NCBI RefSeq assembly: GCF_003416895.1
Contig: NZ_QVIO01000001.1
Span: forward strand, 434,001 to 498,000
Reading direction: 5' to 3'
DNA from: Duganella sp. BJB476
GTDB taxonomy: Bacteria; Pseudomonadota; Gammaproteobacteria; Burkholderiales; Burkholderiaceae_D
DNA length: 64,000 nucleotides
Part shown: piece by piece, positions 47,885-56,976 of the stretch
Numbering within the stretch: position 1 is the stretch's first letter
How the letters are laid out: each line of letters begins with the position of its first letter
Position numbers and translations under genes: made by a program
The notes under the pieces: model-generated
Told to the model about the DNA's origin: nothing
What the model saw: only the letters and a program-made list of their open reading frames with translations
Databases searched by the model: none

Positions 47885-49039
47885 ATGAATAAATTTCGCC
47901 GCCTCGATCTGTTCTGCCGCGTCGTCGATAACTACGGCGACATCGGCATCTGCTGGCGCCTGGCGCGCCAGCTGCGGCGCGAGCACGACATCGCCGTCAC
48001 GCTGTGGGTCGACGACCTGGCCAGCTTCCGTCGCATCTGTCCCGAGGTCGACACCGCCGCCGACAGCCAGCAGCTCGATGGCGTGCGGGTGCGCCACTGG
48101 CGCGACCAGGACGGCGCCTTCACGCCGGGCGACGTGGCCGACATCGTCATTGAATTCTTCGCGGTCGACATCCCGCCCGGCTACATCGAGGCGATGGCGC
48201 AGTGCGAGCCGCGCCCGGTGTGGTTCAACCTGGAAGGCCTGACTGCCGAGGAGTGGGTCGAAGGTTGCCATCGCCTGACGTCGCCGCATCCGCGCCTGCC
48301 GCTGACCAAGCATTTCTTCTTCCCCGGCTTCACCGACAAAACCGGCGGCCTGCTGCGCGAGGTGGAGTTGGAACAGCAGCGCGTTCAGTTCCAGTCCTCG
48401 CCGGCGGCGATGGCGCAGCTCCTGGCGCGCTTCGGCGTTACGCCGGGCGAGCTGGCGGCCACCAAGGTCTCGCTGTTCTGCTACCCGCACGCGCCGGTCT
48501 CGGCGTTGCTGGATGTCTGGCGCCAGGGCGACCAGGCCGTCACCTGCCTGGTGCCGGAAGGTGTGGCGGCCGAGTCGGTGCAAGCCTTCCTCGGCGCCGA
48601 AGCCAGGGCCGGCGCCAGCGCCACCGATGGCGCGCTGACGCTGCGCGTGCTGCCTTTCGTGCCGCAGCCGGACTACGACAAGCTGCTGTGGGCTTGCGAC
48701 CTGAACTTCGTGCGCGGCGAGGATTCCTTCGTGCGCGCGCAGTGGGCCGGCAAGCCTTTTGTCTGGCACATCTACCCGCAGGACGAAGACCTGCACCACA
48801 AAAAACTGCGCGCCTTCCTGCAACGCTACGCCGTCGAACTCGACGCGCTGGCCGAATTTTCGCTGCGCTGGAACGGCGCGCCGACGGCGGGCGAGGGCAG
48901 CGGCTGGCCGACGCTGTGGCAAGCGTTCGCGCGCCAGATGCCGGCGATGCAGGCGCGCGCCGGCGAGTGGCAGGCGCAAATGCTGGCCCACGGCGACCTG
49001 GCCGCCAATCTGATGGCGTTCGCCGCCACGCTGAGATAG
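47885..49039 (+). CDS. earP: EF-P arginine rhamnosyltransferase EarP
   Basis: Transfers rhamnose from dTDP-rhamnose to Arg32 of EF-P. 384 residues from ATG 47885; an open stretch upstream reaches into the neighbouring promoter region. Family motif 'LFCRVVDNYGDIGICWRLAR' contains the two catalytic Asp residues (15 and 19, spaced as in characterised EarP), and the Glu lies in 'NFVRGEDSFVRAQWAGKPF'. The efp gene with the matching Arg follows after 132 bases. Confidence 0.95.
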   Translation: MNKFRRLDLFCRVVDNYGDIGICWRLARQLRREHDIAVTLWVDDLASFRRICPEVDTAADSQQLDGVRVRHWRDQDGAFTPGDVADIVIEFFAVDIPPGYIEAMAQCEPRPVWFNLEGLTAEEWVEGCHRLTSPHPRLPLTKHFFFPGFTDKTGGLLREVELEQQRVQFQSSPAAMAQLLARFGVTPGELAATKVSLFCYPHAPVSALLDVWRQGDQAVTCLVPEGVAAESVQAFLGAEARAGASATDGALTLRVLPFVPQPDYDKLLWACDLNFVRGEDSFVRAQWAGKPFVWHIYPQDEDLHHKKLRAFLQRYAVELDALAEFSLRWNGAPTAGEGSGWPTLWQAFARQMPAMQARAGEWQAQMLAHGDLAANLMAFAATLR

Positions 49040-49059
49040 GCGGTGCGGGAAAAACAAGG

Positions 49060-49065
49060 TATAAT
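49060..49065 (+). promoter_or_regulatory. Likely -10 box of an efp promoter
   Basis: A perfect TATAAT lies 21 bases after the earP stop and about 107 bases before efp. No good -35 box is visible 17 bases upstream, so only the -10 box is supported. It would let efp be expressed more than earP. Confidence 0.45.
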
Positions 49066-49171
49066 GCCGGGTTAATCTCTAGCGCATTTTTACCCGATCA
49101 ACCGTGAGCTTTGGGCGTTCAGCCTGGCGACAGATGATTTTTACGCAACCTACTTTTTACGTACACTCTCT

Positions 49172-49747
49172 ATGAAACCTGCAAAAGAAATTCGTGTTGG
49201 CAACATCATCATGGTTGACAGCAAGCCTATGATCGTTCTGCGCTCCGACGTCAACGGTTCGAGCCGCACGGGCTTCACGTACAAATGGAAGATGAAGAAT
49301 CTTCTGACCAACACCCCGATGGAAAACGTGTTCCGCGGCGACGACAAGTTCGACGTAGTCGTTCTGGACAAGAAGCCAGTGACCTACTCGTACTTCGCCG
49401 ATCCGCTGTACGTGTTCATGGACACCGACTACGAGCAATACGAAATCGAAGAAGAAAACCTGGGCGAAGCGCTGAACTACCTGAAAGACGGTATGGAATG
49501 CGAAGCCGTGTTCTACGACGGCAAAGCGATCTCGGTTGAACTGCCAACCACCATCGCACGCCAGGTCGTGTACTCGGAGCCTGCGGTTAAAGGCAACACT
49601 TCGGGCAACGTCCTGAAAGAAGCCAAGATCGAAAACGCCATCGAAGCCCATCGCCACACCGTGCAAGTGCCGCTGTTCGTGAGCCAGGACGACGTCATCG
49701 AAATCGACACCCGTACCAACGAATACAAGCGTATCGTTCGTAACTAA
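49172..49747 (+). CDS. efp: Elongation factor P (EarP-dependent type)
   Basis: Relieves ribosome stalling at polyproline stretches. 191 residues, three beta-barrel domains. The tip loop of domain I reads '[13 protein letters not shown]' with Arg32, the rhamnosylation site, in place of the lysine of EpmA-type EF-P. This fits earP just upstream. Followed by a strong terminator at 49762. Confidence 0.97.
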   Translation: MKPAKEIRVGNIIMVDSKPMIVLRSDVNGSSRTGFTYKWKMKNLLTNTPMENVFRGDDKFDVVVLDKKPVTYSYFADPLYVFMDTDYEQYEIEEENLGEALNYLKDGMECEAVFYDGKAISVELPTTIARQVVYSEPAVKGNTSGNVLKEAKIENAIEAHRHTVQVPLFVSQDDVIEIDTRTNEYKRIVRN

Positions 49748-49761
49748 TCGGTTTTTATGCC

Positions 49762-49799
49762 AAAAAAGCACGCTCGCATCATGCCAGCGTGCTTTTTTT
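49762..49799 (+). terminator. Rho-independent terminator of efp
   Basis: Stem AAAAAAGCACGCT / AGCGTGCTTTTTTT with an 11-base loop, followed by a T-run, 15 bases after the efp stop. Confidence 0.85.
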
Positions 49800-49929
49800 A
49801 TTGGAAGTTAGTAATTATTTGCTGATTTGTAATAATTTCTGTGGTGTAGGTGGCAACACGCTGATATATTTATGCGATGCAATAAATAGTGCGCATTGGT
49901 GATCAGTTAAAACCACTCACGAGGATGGC

Positions 49930-51537
49930 ATGGATCGCAGGGAATTTGTTCGTATCGGCGTGGCCGCAGGGGCCATGGCGGGCAGCAACCGGGTGCTGGC
50001 GGCGCAGGCCGGTGCGGCGTCCAAGCTCGGCCCCGGTGGCATCCTCGATGCCGGCGTCTGGGAACAACAGCAGATGATGGAGGCCGGCAAACTGACCTCG
50101 CACTCGCTGACCTCGCAATACCTGGCCCGCATCAAGACCATCGACAAAGCCGGCCCCCGCCTCAACGCCATCATCGAAATCAATCCCGAAGCGCTGAAGA
50201 TCGCGCTGGACATGGACCGTGAGCGCAACCTCAAGCGCGTGCGCGGCCCGCTGCACGGCATCCCCGTCCTCCTCAAAGACAACATCGCCACCGGCGACCG
50301 CATGAGCACCACCGCCGGCTCGCTGGCGCTGAACGGCATCCGCGCCGCGCGCGACGCCCACGTCGCCGCCCAGTTGCGCGCGGCCGGCGCCGTCATCATC
50401 GGCAAGACCAACCTGAGCGAATGGGCCAATATGCGCTCGACGCATTCGGTCAGCGGCTGGAGCGGGCGCGGTGGACTGACCTTGAATCCATATTCGCTGG
50501 ACCGCAATTGCAGCGGCTCCAGCTCCGGCTCGGGCGCGGCGATTGCCGCCGGCCTGGCCACGCTGGCGGTCGGCACCGAGACCGACGGCTCGATCGTTTC
50601 GCCGGCATCGATCTGCGGCCTGGTCGGCATCAAGCCGACGCTGGGACTGGTGAGCCGCAGCGGCATCATCCCGATCGCCCACTCGCAGGACACGGCCGGC
50701 CCGATGGCGCGCAGCGTCGCCGACGCCGCCCTGATGCTGGCCGCGATGACCGGCGTCGATGCGATGGATCCGGTCACGCAGGAGGGCGCTGGCAAGGCAG
50801 GCGATTACCGCGCCGCGCTGGAGAAGGGCGGCTTGAAGGGCAAGCGCATCGGCGTGGCCCGCAACTTCTTCGGCACCAACGACGAGCTGGACGCGGTGAT
50901 CGAAAAAGCGCTGCTGGACCTGAAGGCGCAGGGCGCGATCCTGGTCGACACCGAAGTCCCCAACGTCAGCAAATACGGCGACAGCGAGACCGAAGTGCTG
51001 CTGTACGAATTCAAGGCCGACCTGGCGGCCTACCTGAAGGACTACGCACCGCACGCGCCGGTGTCCAACATGGCCGACGTCATCGCCTTCAACCAGAAAA
51101 ACCACCAGCATGAGCTGCCGTACTTCGGCCAGGAATACCTGGAGCGATCGCAGGCCAAGGGCGATCTCGACACCCCGGCCTACCGCGACGCGCTGGCCAA
51201 CAACCAGCGCTACTCGCGCGCCGAAGGCATCGACCAGGTAATGCGCGAGCACCAGCTCGACGCCCTGGTGGCGCCGACCGGCGGCCCGGCATGGCTGACC
51301 GACTTCATCAACGGCGACCACTTCGGCGGCAGCTTCTCGTCGCCGGCGGCGGTGGCAGGCTACCCGCACATCACGGTGCCGGCCGGGTATGTACACGGCC
51401 TGCCGGTAGGCTTGTCCTTCGTCGGCGCCGCCTACAGCGAAGCTTCGCTGATCCGCATGGCCTACTCCTACGAACAGGCTACGCTGCACCGCCGCGCCCC
51501 GCAATTCCCCGCCAGCGTCTCCCTCGCCGTCCGCTAA
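49930..51537 (+). CDS. Tat-exported amidase-signature enzyme
   Basis: 535 residues. A Tat-type leader 'MDRREFVRIGVAAGAMAG' indicates export in folded form. The amidase-signature core has the catalytic Lys116 ('VLLKDNIATG'), cis-Ser in 'SGSSSGSGAAIAAG' and nucleophile Ser221 in 'TETDGSIVSPAS'. Probably hydrolyses an amide in the periplasm; substrate unknown. The AT-rich 180-base gap upstream suggests its own promoter. Confidence 0.9.
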   Translation: MDRREFVRIGVAAGAMAGSNRVLAAQAGAASKLGPGGILDAGVWEQQQMMEAGKLTSHSLTSQYLARIKTIDKAGPRLNAIIEINPEALKIALDMDRERNLKRVRGPLHGIPVLLKDNIATGDRMSTTAGSLALNGIRAARDAHVAAQLRAAGAVIIGKTNLSEWANMRSTHSVSGWSGRGGLTLNPYSLDRNCSGSSSGSGAAIAAGLATLAVGTETDGSIVSPASICGLVGIKPTLGLVSRSGIIPIAHSQDTAGPMARSVADAALMLAAMTGVDAMDPVTQEGAGKAGDYRAALEKGGLKGKRIGVARNFFGTNDELDAVIEKALLDLKAQGAILVDTEVPNVSKYGDSETEVLLYEFKADLAAYLKDYAPHAPVSNMADVIAFNQKNHQHELPYFGQEYLERSQAKGDLDTPAYRDALANNQRYSRAEGIDQVMREHQLDALVAPTGGPAWLTDFINGDHFGGSFSSPAAVAGYPHITVPAGYVHGLPVGLSFVGAAYSEASLIRMAYSYEQATLHRRAPQFPASVSLAVR

Positions 51538-51542
51538 AGTGA

Positions 51543-51626
51543 GGGTCAAGTCTGACATTCGGACACGAGCACAGCTGTAGTAAAATTGACAAGCTTGAGC
51601 CCGTGTCCGAATGTCAGACTTGACCC
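51543..51626. repeat. Long perfect inverted repeat between two hydrolase genes
   Basis: Two 25-base arms starting GGGTCAAGTCTGACATTC and ending in its complement are separated by 34 bases. The ends fit a REP/MITE-like element. No coding content. It lies 6 bases after the amidase stop and could also act as a transcript-end hairpin. Confidence 0.7.
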
Positions 51627-51646
51627 CATTTTTAAGGATGAGCTGA

Positions 51647-52663
51647 ATGACTAAACCTTTGTTCCGTCTTGAACTGCTGGCGCTGGCCGCCGCTGCCGTT
51701 TCCCCTGTATTGGCGGCTTCCGTCGTGAAGAGCGATGGCGGCCGTGCGTTTGCCAAGCCGCAGCAGCTGATCGATGTCGGCGGCCGCAAGATGAATCTGC
51801 ATTGCAGCGGCGAGGGCGCCACCACCGTGCTGTTCGACTCGCCGTCCGGCGACGCCGGTTGGGCTTGGTTCAAGGTGCAGCCGGAAGTAGCCAAGCACAC
51901 GCGCGCTTGCGTGTTTGACCGCGCCGGCTTCGGCTTCAGCGATCCTGCCACTCGCCCGAACACCTCCGAGAACGTGGCCGAGGATCTGCACAAGCTGCTG
52001 GCAAGCGCCGACGTCAAGCCGCCGTATATCCTGGTTGGCAATTCGCTGGGCGGCGCCAACGTGCAGGTCTACACCTATCGCTATCCGGACGAGGTCAAGG
52101 GCCTGGTGCTGGTCGAAGCGCAGCACGAAGACGAAACCAGCCGCCTCGATAAAGTCACCGATGGGAAGATCAAGCAGATCTACGGCATGGTCGAGCAGCA
52201 GAACCAGTACTGCCTGGCCGCTGCCAGCAAAGGCAAGGGCATCGCCGCCGGCAGCGAGCAGCAGAAGAACTGCATCGGCGATCCGTCGACTTTCTTCGGC
52301 CCTGCGCTTGGCCCGGTGGTGCTGGCGAAGGAGCGCAAGCCGGTCTACTGGCGCACCACGGTGGCGGAATGGAATGCGATGAAGGATAGCGATGAGCAGT
52401 TGCGCGCCTTGCGCCGCCCGCTCGGCGACCTGCCGCTGGTGGTGCTGACGCGCGGCGTGAGCCCGTATGCGGTGCCGAACCAGCCGCAAAGCGCGCTGAA
52501 TAAAGCGATGGAAGACGAGAACGTCGCGATCCAGAAGCAGATGGCCGCGCTGTCCACGCGCGGCACGCAGCGTATCGTGGCCGGCGCCGGCCACGGGATT
52601 CAGGCCGACAAGCCTGAAGCCGTGACCGAGGCCGTATTGGAAGTACTCAAGCAGGTCAAATAG
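51647..52663 (+). CDS. Exported alpha/beta hydrolase
   Basis: 338 residues with an N-terminal signal peptide (about 1-24), an alpha/beta hydrolase core with 'VFDRAGFGFSD', the nucleophile elbow 'VGNSLGGANV' and a late His in 'GAGHGIQADKP'. Substrate unknown. AAGGATGAG site upstream. Its last 8 bases overlap the convergent ABC ATPase gene. Confidence 0.85.
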   Translation: MTKPLFRLELLALAAAAVSPVLAASVVKSDGGRAFAKPQQLIDVGGRKMNLHCSGEGATTVLFDSPSGDAGWAWFKVQPEVAKHTRACVFDRAGFGFSDPATRPNTSENVAEDLHKLLASADVKPPYILVGNSLGGANVQVYTYRYPDEVKGLVLVEAQHEDETSRLDKVTDGKIKQIYGMVEQQNQYCLAAASKGKGIAAGSEQQKNCIGDPSTFFGPALGPVVLAKERKPVYWRTTVAEWNAMKDSDEQLRALRRPLGDLPLVVLTRGVSPYAVPNQPQSALNKAMEDENVAIQKQMAALSTRGTQRIVAGAGHGIQADKPEAVTEAVLEVLKQVK

Positions 52664-53390
52664 TCACGCCCAGTTCGCGCAGGATCTGTTCCTTCATCTC
52701 CTGGAATTCAGGGCGGGACAGCTTGCGCGGATGCGGATGCGGGACGTCGAACGATGCCTGTATCCGCGTCGGACGCGGCGACAGCACCAGGATGCGGTCC
52801 GCCATGAACAGCGCTTCCTCCACATCGTGCGTAATCAGGATCACCGTGTGGCGCTCCTCGGAAAGGATGCGCAGCAGTTCGGTGCGCATCTTCAGGTTCA
52901 TCAACGCGTCCAGCGCGGAGAAGGGCTCGTCCATGTACAGGATCTCCGGCTTGACCACGAAGGCCCGCGCCAGCTCCACCCGTTTCAGCATGCCGCCCGA
53001 CAGCTCGTGCGGATAGCTGTTCTCGAAACCCTTCAAGCCCACCATCTCCGCATAGTGATCGGCCAGCGCCGACTTGTCGCCATGGCCATTGCCGGTCAGA
53101 CCGAACATCAGGTTCTGCTGCACCGTCAGCCACGGGAACACCGAGCCATGCTGCGAGATCGCGATGCCCTTGGGACTAGGCCCGCGCCGCACCATGCCGT
53201 CGATGCGCACCTCGCCCTCGCTGGGCTGCTCGAAGCCGGCGATGATCTTCATCAGCGTCGATTTGCCGCAGCCGGACGGGCCGACGATGGCGACGAATTC
53301 GCCGTCCTTCACATCCAGGCTGACACCGCCGACCACCGGCAGCTCCTTGAAGTTTTTCTTGATATCGTTGACGACGATTTTAGCGTCCAT
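52656..53390 (-). CDS. ABC transporter ATPase (nitrate/sulfonate/taurine type)
   Basis: 244 residues. Walker A 'GPSGCGKSTLMKI', signature 'LSGGMLKRVELARAF', Walker B 'ILYMDEPFSALDAL'. Energises the permease at 53380 and the binding protein at 55163. Last gene of the eight-gene minus-strand run. Start overlaps the permease stop; a GGTGG site is present. Confidence 0.94.
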   Translation of the reverse strand: MDAKIVVNDIKKNFKELPVVGGVSLDVKDGEFVAIVGPSGCGKSTLMKIIAGFEQPSEGEVRIDGMVRRGPSPKGIAISQHGSVFPWLTVQQNLMFGLTGNGHGDKSALADHYAEMVGLKGFENSYPHELSGGMLKRVELARAFVVKPEILYMDEPFSALDALMNLKMRTELLRILSEERHTVILITHDVEEALFMADRILVLSPRPTRIQASFDVPHPHPRKLSRPEFQEMKEQILRELGVTI

Positions 53391-54138
53391 AGCGCCACCT
53401 TACCGATTTGAGGCCTTCGAGTTTGCGCATCACCGCGTCCAGTATCAGGCCGATGATGCCGATGATGATCATGCCGGCGATGACCAGGTCATAGCGGTTG
53501 CCGGCGTTGCGCGAGTCCATGATCAGGTAGCCCAGGCCGGAGCGCAGCGCGATCATCTCGGCCGCCACCACCACCAGCCACGCCACGCCCAGCGCGATGC
53601 GCATGCCGACGATAATCTCCGGCAGCACCGCCGGTATGATCACCTGCCGGAACAGGGTGGCCTTCGACACGCCGAAGTTCTCCGCCGCCCGCAGGTAGCG
53701 CCGCTCGATGGTGTGCACGCCGGACGCGGTCTGCACGATCATCGGGAACACTGCGGCGATAAAGATCAGGAAGATCGGCGACAGGTTGCCCACGCCGAAC
53801 CACAGGATCGCCAGCGGTATCCACGCAATCGGCGAGATCGGCCGCAGGATCTGGAAGATGGGATTGAGCGTGATGTAGGCGCCGTCCACGCGGCCCATCC
53901 ACAGGCCCATCGGGATGGCGACCAGCGCCGCCAGCCCGAAGCCGGTACCGACCCGGAACAGCGAGGCGCCGATATGCTCCCACAGCGTGCCGTCTTCGGC
54001 CAGCTCCAGCGTGCCGGTCACCACTTGCAGCGGCGTCGGGAAGATCACGCTCTCGGTCTGCACCACGACGATCCACCACAAGGCGATCAACGCGGCCAGC
54101 ACCGCCAGCGGCGGCAGGATTTTCTTGAGTTTTTCCAT
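53380..54138 (-). CDS. ABC transporter permease (nitrate/sulfonate/taurine type)
   Basis: About 252 residues with six membrane spans and the permease EAA-type loop ('AAENFGVSKATLFRQVIIPA'). The frame extends three codons upstream to a TTG (54147); ATG 54138 is preferred. Pairs with the ATPase. Substrate unknown. Confidence 0.92.
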   Translation of the reverse strand: MEKLKKILPPLAVLAALIALWWIVVVQTESVIFPTPLQVVTGTLELAEDGTLWEHIGASLFRVGTGFGLAALVAIPMGLWMGRVDGAYITLNPIFQILRPISPIAWIPLAILWFGVGNLSPIFLIFIAAVFPMIVQTASGVHTIERRYLRAAENFGVSKATLFRQVIIPAVLPEIIVGMRIALGVAWLVVVAAEMIALRSGLGYLIMDSRNAGNRYDLVIAGMIIIGIIGLILDAVMRKLEGLKSVRWRYGR

Positions 54139-54147
54139 AACGTCCAA

Positions 54148-54585
54148 TTAAGTTGAGAACATACGCAGGGCGCGCCATTTCAGGCGCGGCCAGCCGGCGG
54201 GCGGCATGGCGTCGACCACCACCCGCATTTGCCCGCTGGCGTGCGCGGTGCAGGCGAAGTCGTTGACGGAGACGGTTTCAAACGGCAGCCGGAAGCTCTG
54301 GCCCGGCATGATCAGCACCGGCCCGAAAATCTGCGGCACGCTGTCCTTGTTGCGCAGCAGGAGCACGTCGTTCGCGCCCTGCGTCAGATGAATTTCGGCA
54401 GGCAGGATCTCCACCTTGTCGCCGGCCATGCGGCGCGCCCAGGTGCCGTTGGGGATTTCAAACAGCTCGTCGCGCGAGGGCAGGGTGAGCGGCGCCAGCG
54501 CGGCCCATGCGCACAGGGCTACGACGGCGGTAGCGGCAAGACCCAGCGCGATGGCGGCCGGTTTGCGTAGACGCTGCGTACTCAA
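54148..54585 (-). CDS. Membrane-anchored cupredoxin-like protein lacking one copper ligand
   Basis: 145 residues. An N-terminal membrane anchor (about 10-30), then a cupredoxin-like fold. The type 1 copper loop is visible as Cys112-x2-His115-x4-Met120 ('CTAHASGQM'). The first ligand position, normally His in N-x-D-x-x-x-H, reads N79-K-D-S-V-P-Q85, so His is replaced by Gln. The start is a TTG that overlaps the SCO stop (TTGA); no ATG occurs early in the frame. Sited next to an SCO copper chaperone, so a periplasmic electron-transfer or metal role is inferred. Confidence 0.72.
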   Translation of the reverse strand: MSTQRLRKPAAIALGLAATAVVALCAWAALAPLTLPSRDELFEIPNGTWARRMAGDKVEILPAEIHLTQGANDVLLLRNKDSVPQIFGPVLIMPGQSFRLPFETVSVNDFACTAHASGQMRVVVDAMPPAGWPRLKWRALRMFST

Positions 54586-55166
54586 TTCTTCAACAGCAGC
54601 GTGGCGTCGTGCACGACGTCGGCGGCGGTGCGTCCGAACGGCAGTAACGCGCGCAAGCTTCCCTTGCGATCGACGAAGTACAGGTACGAGGAATGGCCGA
54701 CGATGTAATCGGTCTTGCTACCATCGATCATTTTTTTGGTGGCGGTGATGCCATAGTCCTGGCGTACGCGCGCCATCTGCTGCGGCGTGCCGGTGGCGCC
54801 GATAAAGGTCGGATCGAAAGCGCGCAGGTAATTCCGCATGCGCTCGGGCGTATCGCGCTCGGGATCGACGGTGACGTAGATGACCTGCAGCTGGCTGGCC
54901 TGTGCGCCCATCTGCCGGCGCGCCTCCGCCAGCATCCCCAGCGACACCGGACATACATCCACGCACGAGGTGTAGCCGAATTCCAGCAGCACCAGCTTGC
55001 CGCGGTACTGGCTCAGTTTCAGTTCCTTGCCGTCCGAGCCGCGCACCGTGAAGTCGGGCGCCATGCGTGGCGGATCGAACACACCGGCCTTTAGACCGAG
55101 AGTATCGGCCGCTTGCGCGCCGAACGCGATCGACATCGCCAGTAACGCAACTTTCAGCTTGCTCAT
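54582..55166 (-). CDS. SCO1/SenC-type copper chaperone/thiol oxidoreductase
   Basis: 194 residues from ATG 55166. Signal peptide (1-19), then a thioredoxin fold with Cu ligands Cys68, Cys72 ('YTSCVDVCPVSL') and His158 ('IVGHSSYLYFVD'), the full SCO triad. In other bacteria SCO delivers copper to cytochrome oxidase or acts as a thiol reductase. ATG overlaps the stop of the binding-protein gene by 4 bases. Confidence 0.92.
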   Translation of the reverse strand: MSKLKVALLAMSIAFGAQAADTLGLKAGVFDPPRMAPDFTVRGSDGKELKLSQYRGKLVLLEFGYTSCVDVCPVSLGMLAEARRQMGAQASQLQVIYVTVDPERDTPERMRNYLRAFDPTFIGATGTPQQMARVRQDYGITATKKMIDGSKTDYIVGHSSYLYFVDRKGSLRALLPFGRTAADVVHDATLLLKN

Positions 55167-56212
55167 ATATTGATGGCGACCGGCTTGATGGCCTTGACGA
55201 AGCTCTCGTCCACATACGACTCGTAGGCGATGGGGTGTTTGATGGTGCCTGCTTCGATCGACAGCTGCATCAATTCGTCGAACTCGGCGCGTATCATGCG
55301 CAGGTCGCCGTAGGTCACGCGGTCGGTCGGGTTCTGCATCACGAAGCGCAGGATGTTCGGATCCTGGTTGAAGTACTTGCGGCCGGCGGCGATGGTGATC
55401 GCCTTCTCGCGACTGACGGGCGTGGAGTCGAGCCAGCTGCCGGCGGCCTGCACATAGTTGACCAGCTCCTGCACCAGTGGGCGGTTTTCCTTGATCAGTT
55501 CTTCGCGCACCGTCAGCACGCAGCAGATGTAGTTGCGCCACTCGTCGCGTGTCATCGCCAGCGGACGGGCGTAGCCGGCGCGCTGCGCGGCGGCGCCGAA
55601 AGGCTCGCCGGTGCAGTAGCCGTCCACCGCCTTGGCGTACAGCGCGGCCGGCATGTCCGGCGGCGCCATCTCGACGATCTCGATGTCCTTGGGTGTCATC
55701 TTCTCGCGCGCCAGCATTTTGCGCAGGAACAGGAAGTCCACCGCGAAGCGGCTTGGTATGGCGATACGCTTGCCGCGCAGGTCGGAGAATTTTTTATAGG
55801 CCGAATCGGTGCGCACCATGATGACGGCGCCCGAACGGTGGCCCAGCGAGACGATCTTGACCGGGATGCGCTTGTCGGCCAGGTCCATCACCAGCGGCGC
55901 CAGCATGTAGGCGGCCTGGATGCGGCCCGTCATCAGCGACTCCTTGACCTCGGGCCAGCCATTGTATTTGCTGTACTCGAAGCCGCGCGGCAGCGCGCCC
56001 GGCTTGCCCGCGTCGGCGGCTTTCGCCATGCAGGCTACCGGCAGCGTCAGATTGCAGGTGACGGGAAGGCCGCCGACCTGGATGGGGGCATCGGCAGCGC
56101 GCGCGCTGGACGGCAAAATCAGCGGCAGCGCAGGCGCGGCGGCGGACAACAGGCCGCCCAGCAAGCGGCGGCGCAGCGGTGAATCGGGGGAGGGATCGTC
56201 TCTGGTATCCAT
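55163..56212 (-). CDS. ABC transporter substrate-binding protein (NrtA/SsuA-like)
   Basis: 349 residues from ATG 56212; an upstream in-frame ATG at 56227 is less well placed. Twin-arginine leader 'RRRLLGGLLSAAAPALPL', then an NMT1/THI5-like binding domain ('GYCTGEPFGAAAQRAGYA', 'MLAPLVMDLADKRI', 'DLRGKRIAIPSR'). Ligand unknown: the family includes nitrate, sulfonate, taurine and bicarbonate binders. Forms an ABC system with the permease and ATPase. Confidence 0.88.
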   Translation of the reverse strand: MDTRDDPSPDSPLRRRLLGGLLSAAAPALPLILPSSARAADAPIQVGGLPVTCNLTLPVACMAKAADAGKPGALPRGFEYSKYNGWPEVKESLMTGRIQAAYMLAPLVMDLADKRIPVKIVSLGHRSGAVIMVRTDSAYKKFSDLRGKRIAIPSRFAVDFLFLRKMLAREKMTPKDIEIVEMAPPDMPAALYAKAVDGYCTGEPFGAAAQRAGYARPLAMTRDEWRNYICCVLTVREELIKENRPLVQELVNYVQAAGSWLDSTPVSREKAITIAAGRKYFNQDPNILRFVMQNPTDRVTYGDLRMIRAEFDELMQLSIEAGTIKHPIAYESYVDESFVKAIKPVAINI

Positions 56213-56247
56213 GGCGCCTGGCCGCATAGTATTTTGCTGTAATTGTA

Positions 56248-56961
56248 CTACAGCCCCTTGCGGACCAGCACCGGATCGGCGCGATACACATCCGGCGCGA
56301 TACGCTTCAGGTTCTCGACCTTCGGCAGGTCGTTGAAGGCGATGTACGGATGGCTGGGGTGCAGCGTCAGGAAGTTCTGGTGATAGGTCTCGGCTGGGTA
56401 GAACGCCTTGTCCATTTCGATCCTGGTCGCCAGCGGTTTCCTGAACACGTGCGAGGCATCCAGCTGAGCGATGTATTTTTCCGCCACGCTGCGCTGCACC
56501 GGCGTTTGCGGGAAGATCGCCGAACGGTATTGCGTGCCGCTGTCCGGGCCCTGGCGATTGAGCTCCGTCGGATTGTGCGCCACCGAGAAGAAGATCTGCA
56601 GCAGCTTGCCGTAGCTGACCTGCGCCGGATCGTAGGTGATCTTCACGCTCTCCGCGTGGCCGGTGTCGCCGCCGCTGACGGCGTCGTAGTTGGCGCTGCG
56701 GCTGTCGCCGCCGGCATAGCCTGAGACGGCGTTGCTGACACCCTTCACGTGCTGGAACACGCCTTGCACGCCCCAGAAGCAGCCGCCGGCAAAGATCGCA
56801 GTGGCAGCGTGTTCGGCGCCAGCCGGTTCGTCGACCGCCGGTGGCGCGATCACCACCGCGACTTCCGCCGATTCCGCCGGCTGCTGCCACAACGCCACGC
56901 CGAAGATGGCCGCGCCGACCAGCGCGGCTGGGCCGCCCCAATTTTTCAGGATACTGTTCAT
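56248..56961 (-). CDS. msrA: Peptide methionine sulfoxide reductase MsrA (exported)
   Basis: 237 residues. An N-terminal membrane anchor or signal peptide (about 8-30) places it in the periplasm. Core 'IFAGGCFWGVQGVFQHVKG' carries the catalytic Cys of GCFWG, with 'YDPAQVSYGKLLQIFF', 'YRSAIFP' and 'YHQNFL'. Reduces the S-epimer of methionine sulfoxide. GGAGAG site 6 bases upstream; only 15 bases behind dipZ. Confidence 0.95.
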   Translation of the reverse strand: MNSILKNWGGPAALVGAAIFGVALWQQPAESAEVAVVIAPPAVDEPAGAEHAATAIFAGGCFWGVQGVFQHVKGVSNAVSGYAGGDSRSANYDAVSGGDTGHAESVKITYDPAQVSYGKLLQIFFSVAHNPTELNRQGPDSGTQYRSAIFPQTPVQRSVAEKYIAQLDASHVFRKPLATRIEMDKAFYPAETYHQNFLTLHPSHPYIAFNDLPKVENLKRIAPDVYRADPVLVRKGL

Positions 56962-56976
56962 GATGTGCTCTCCGTT

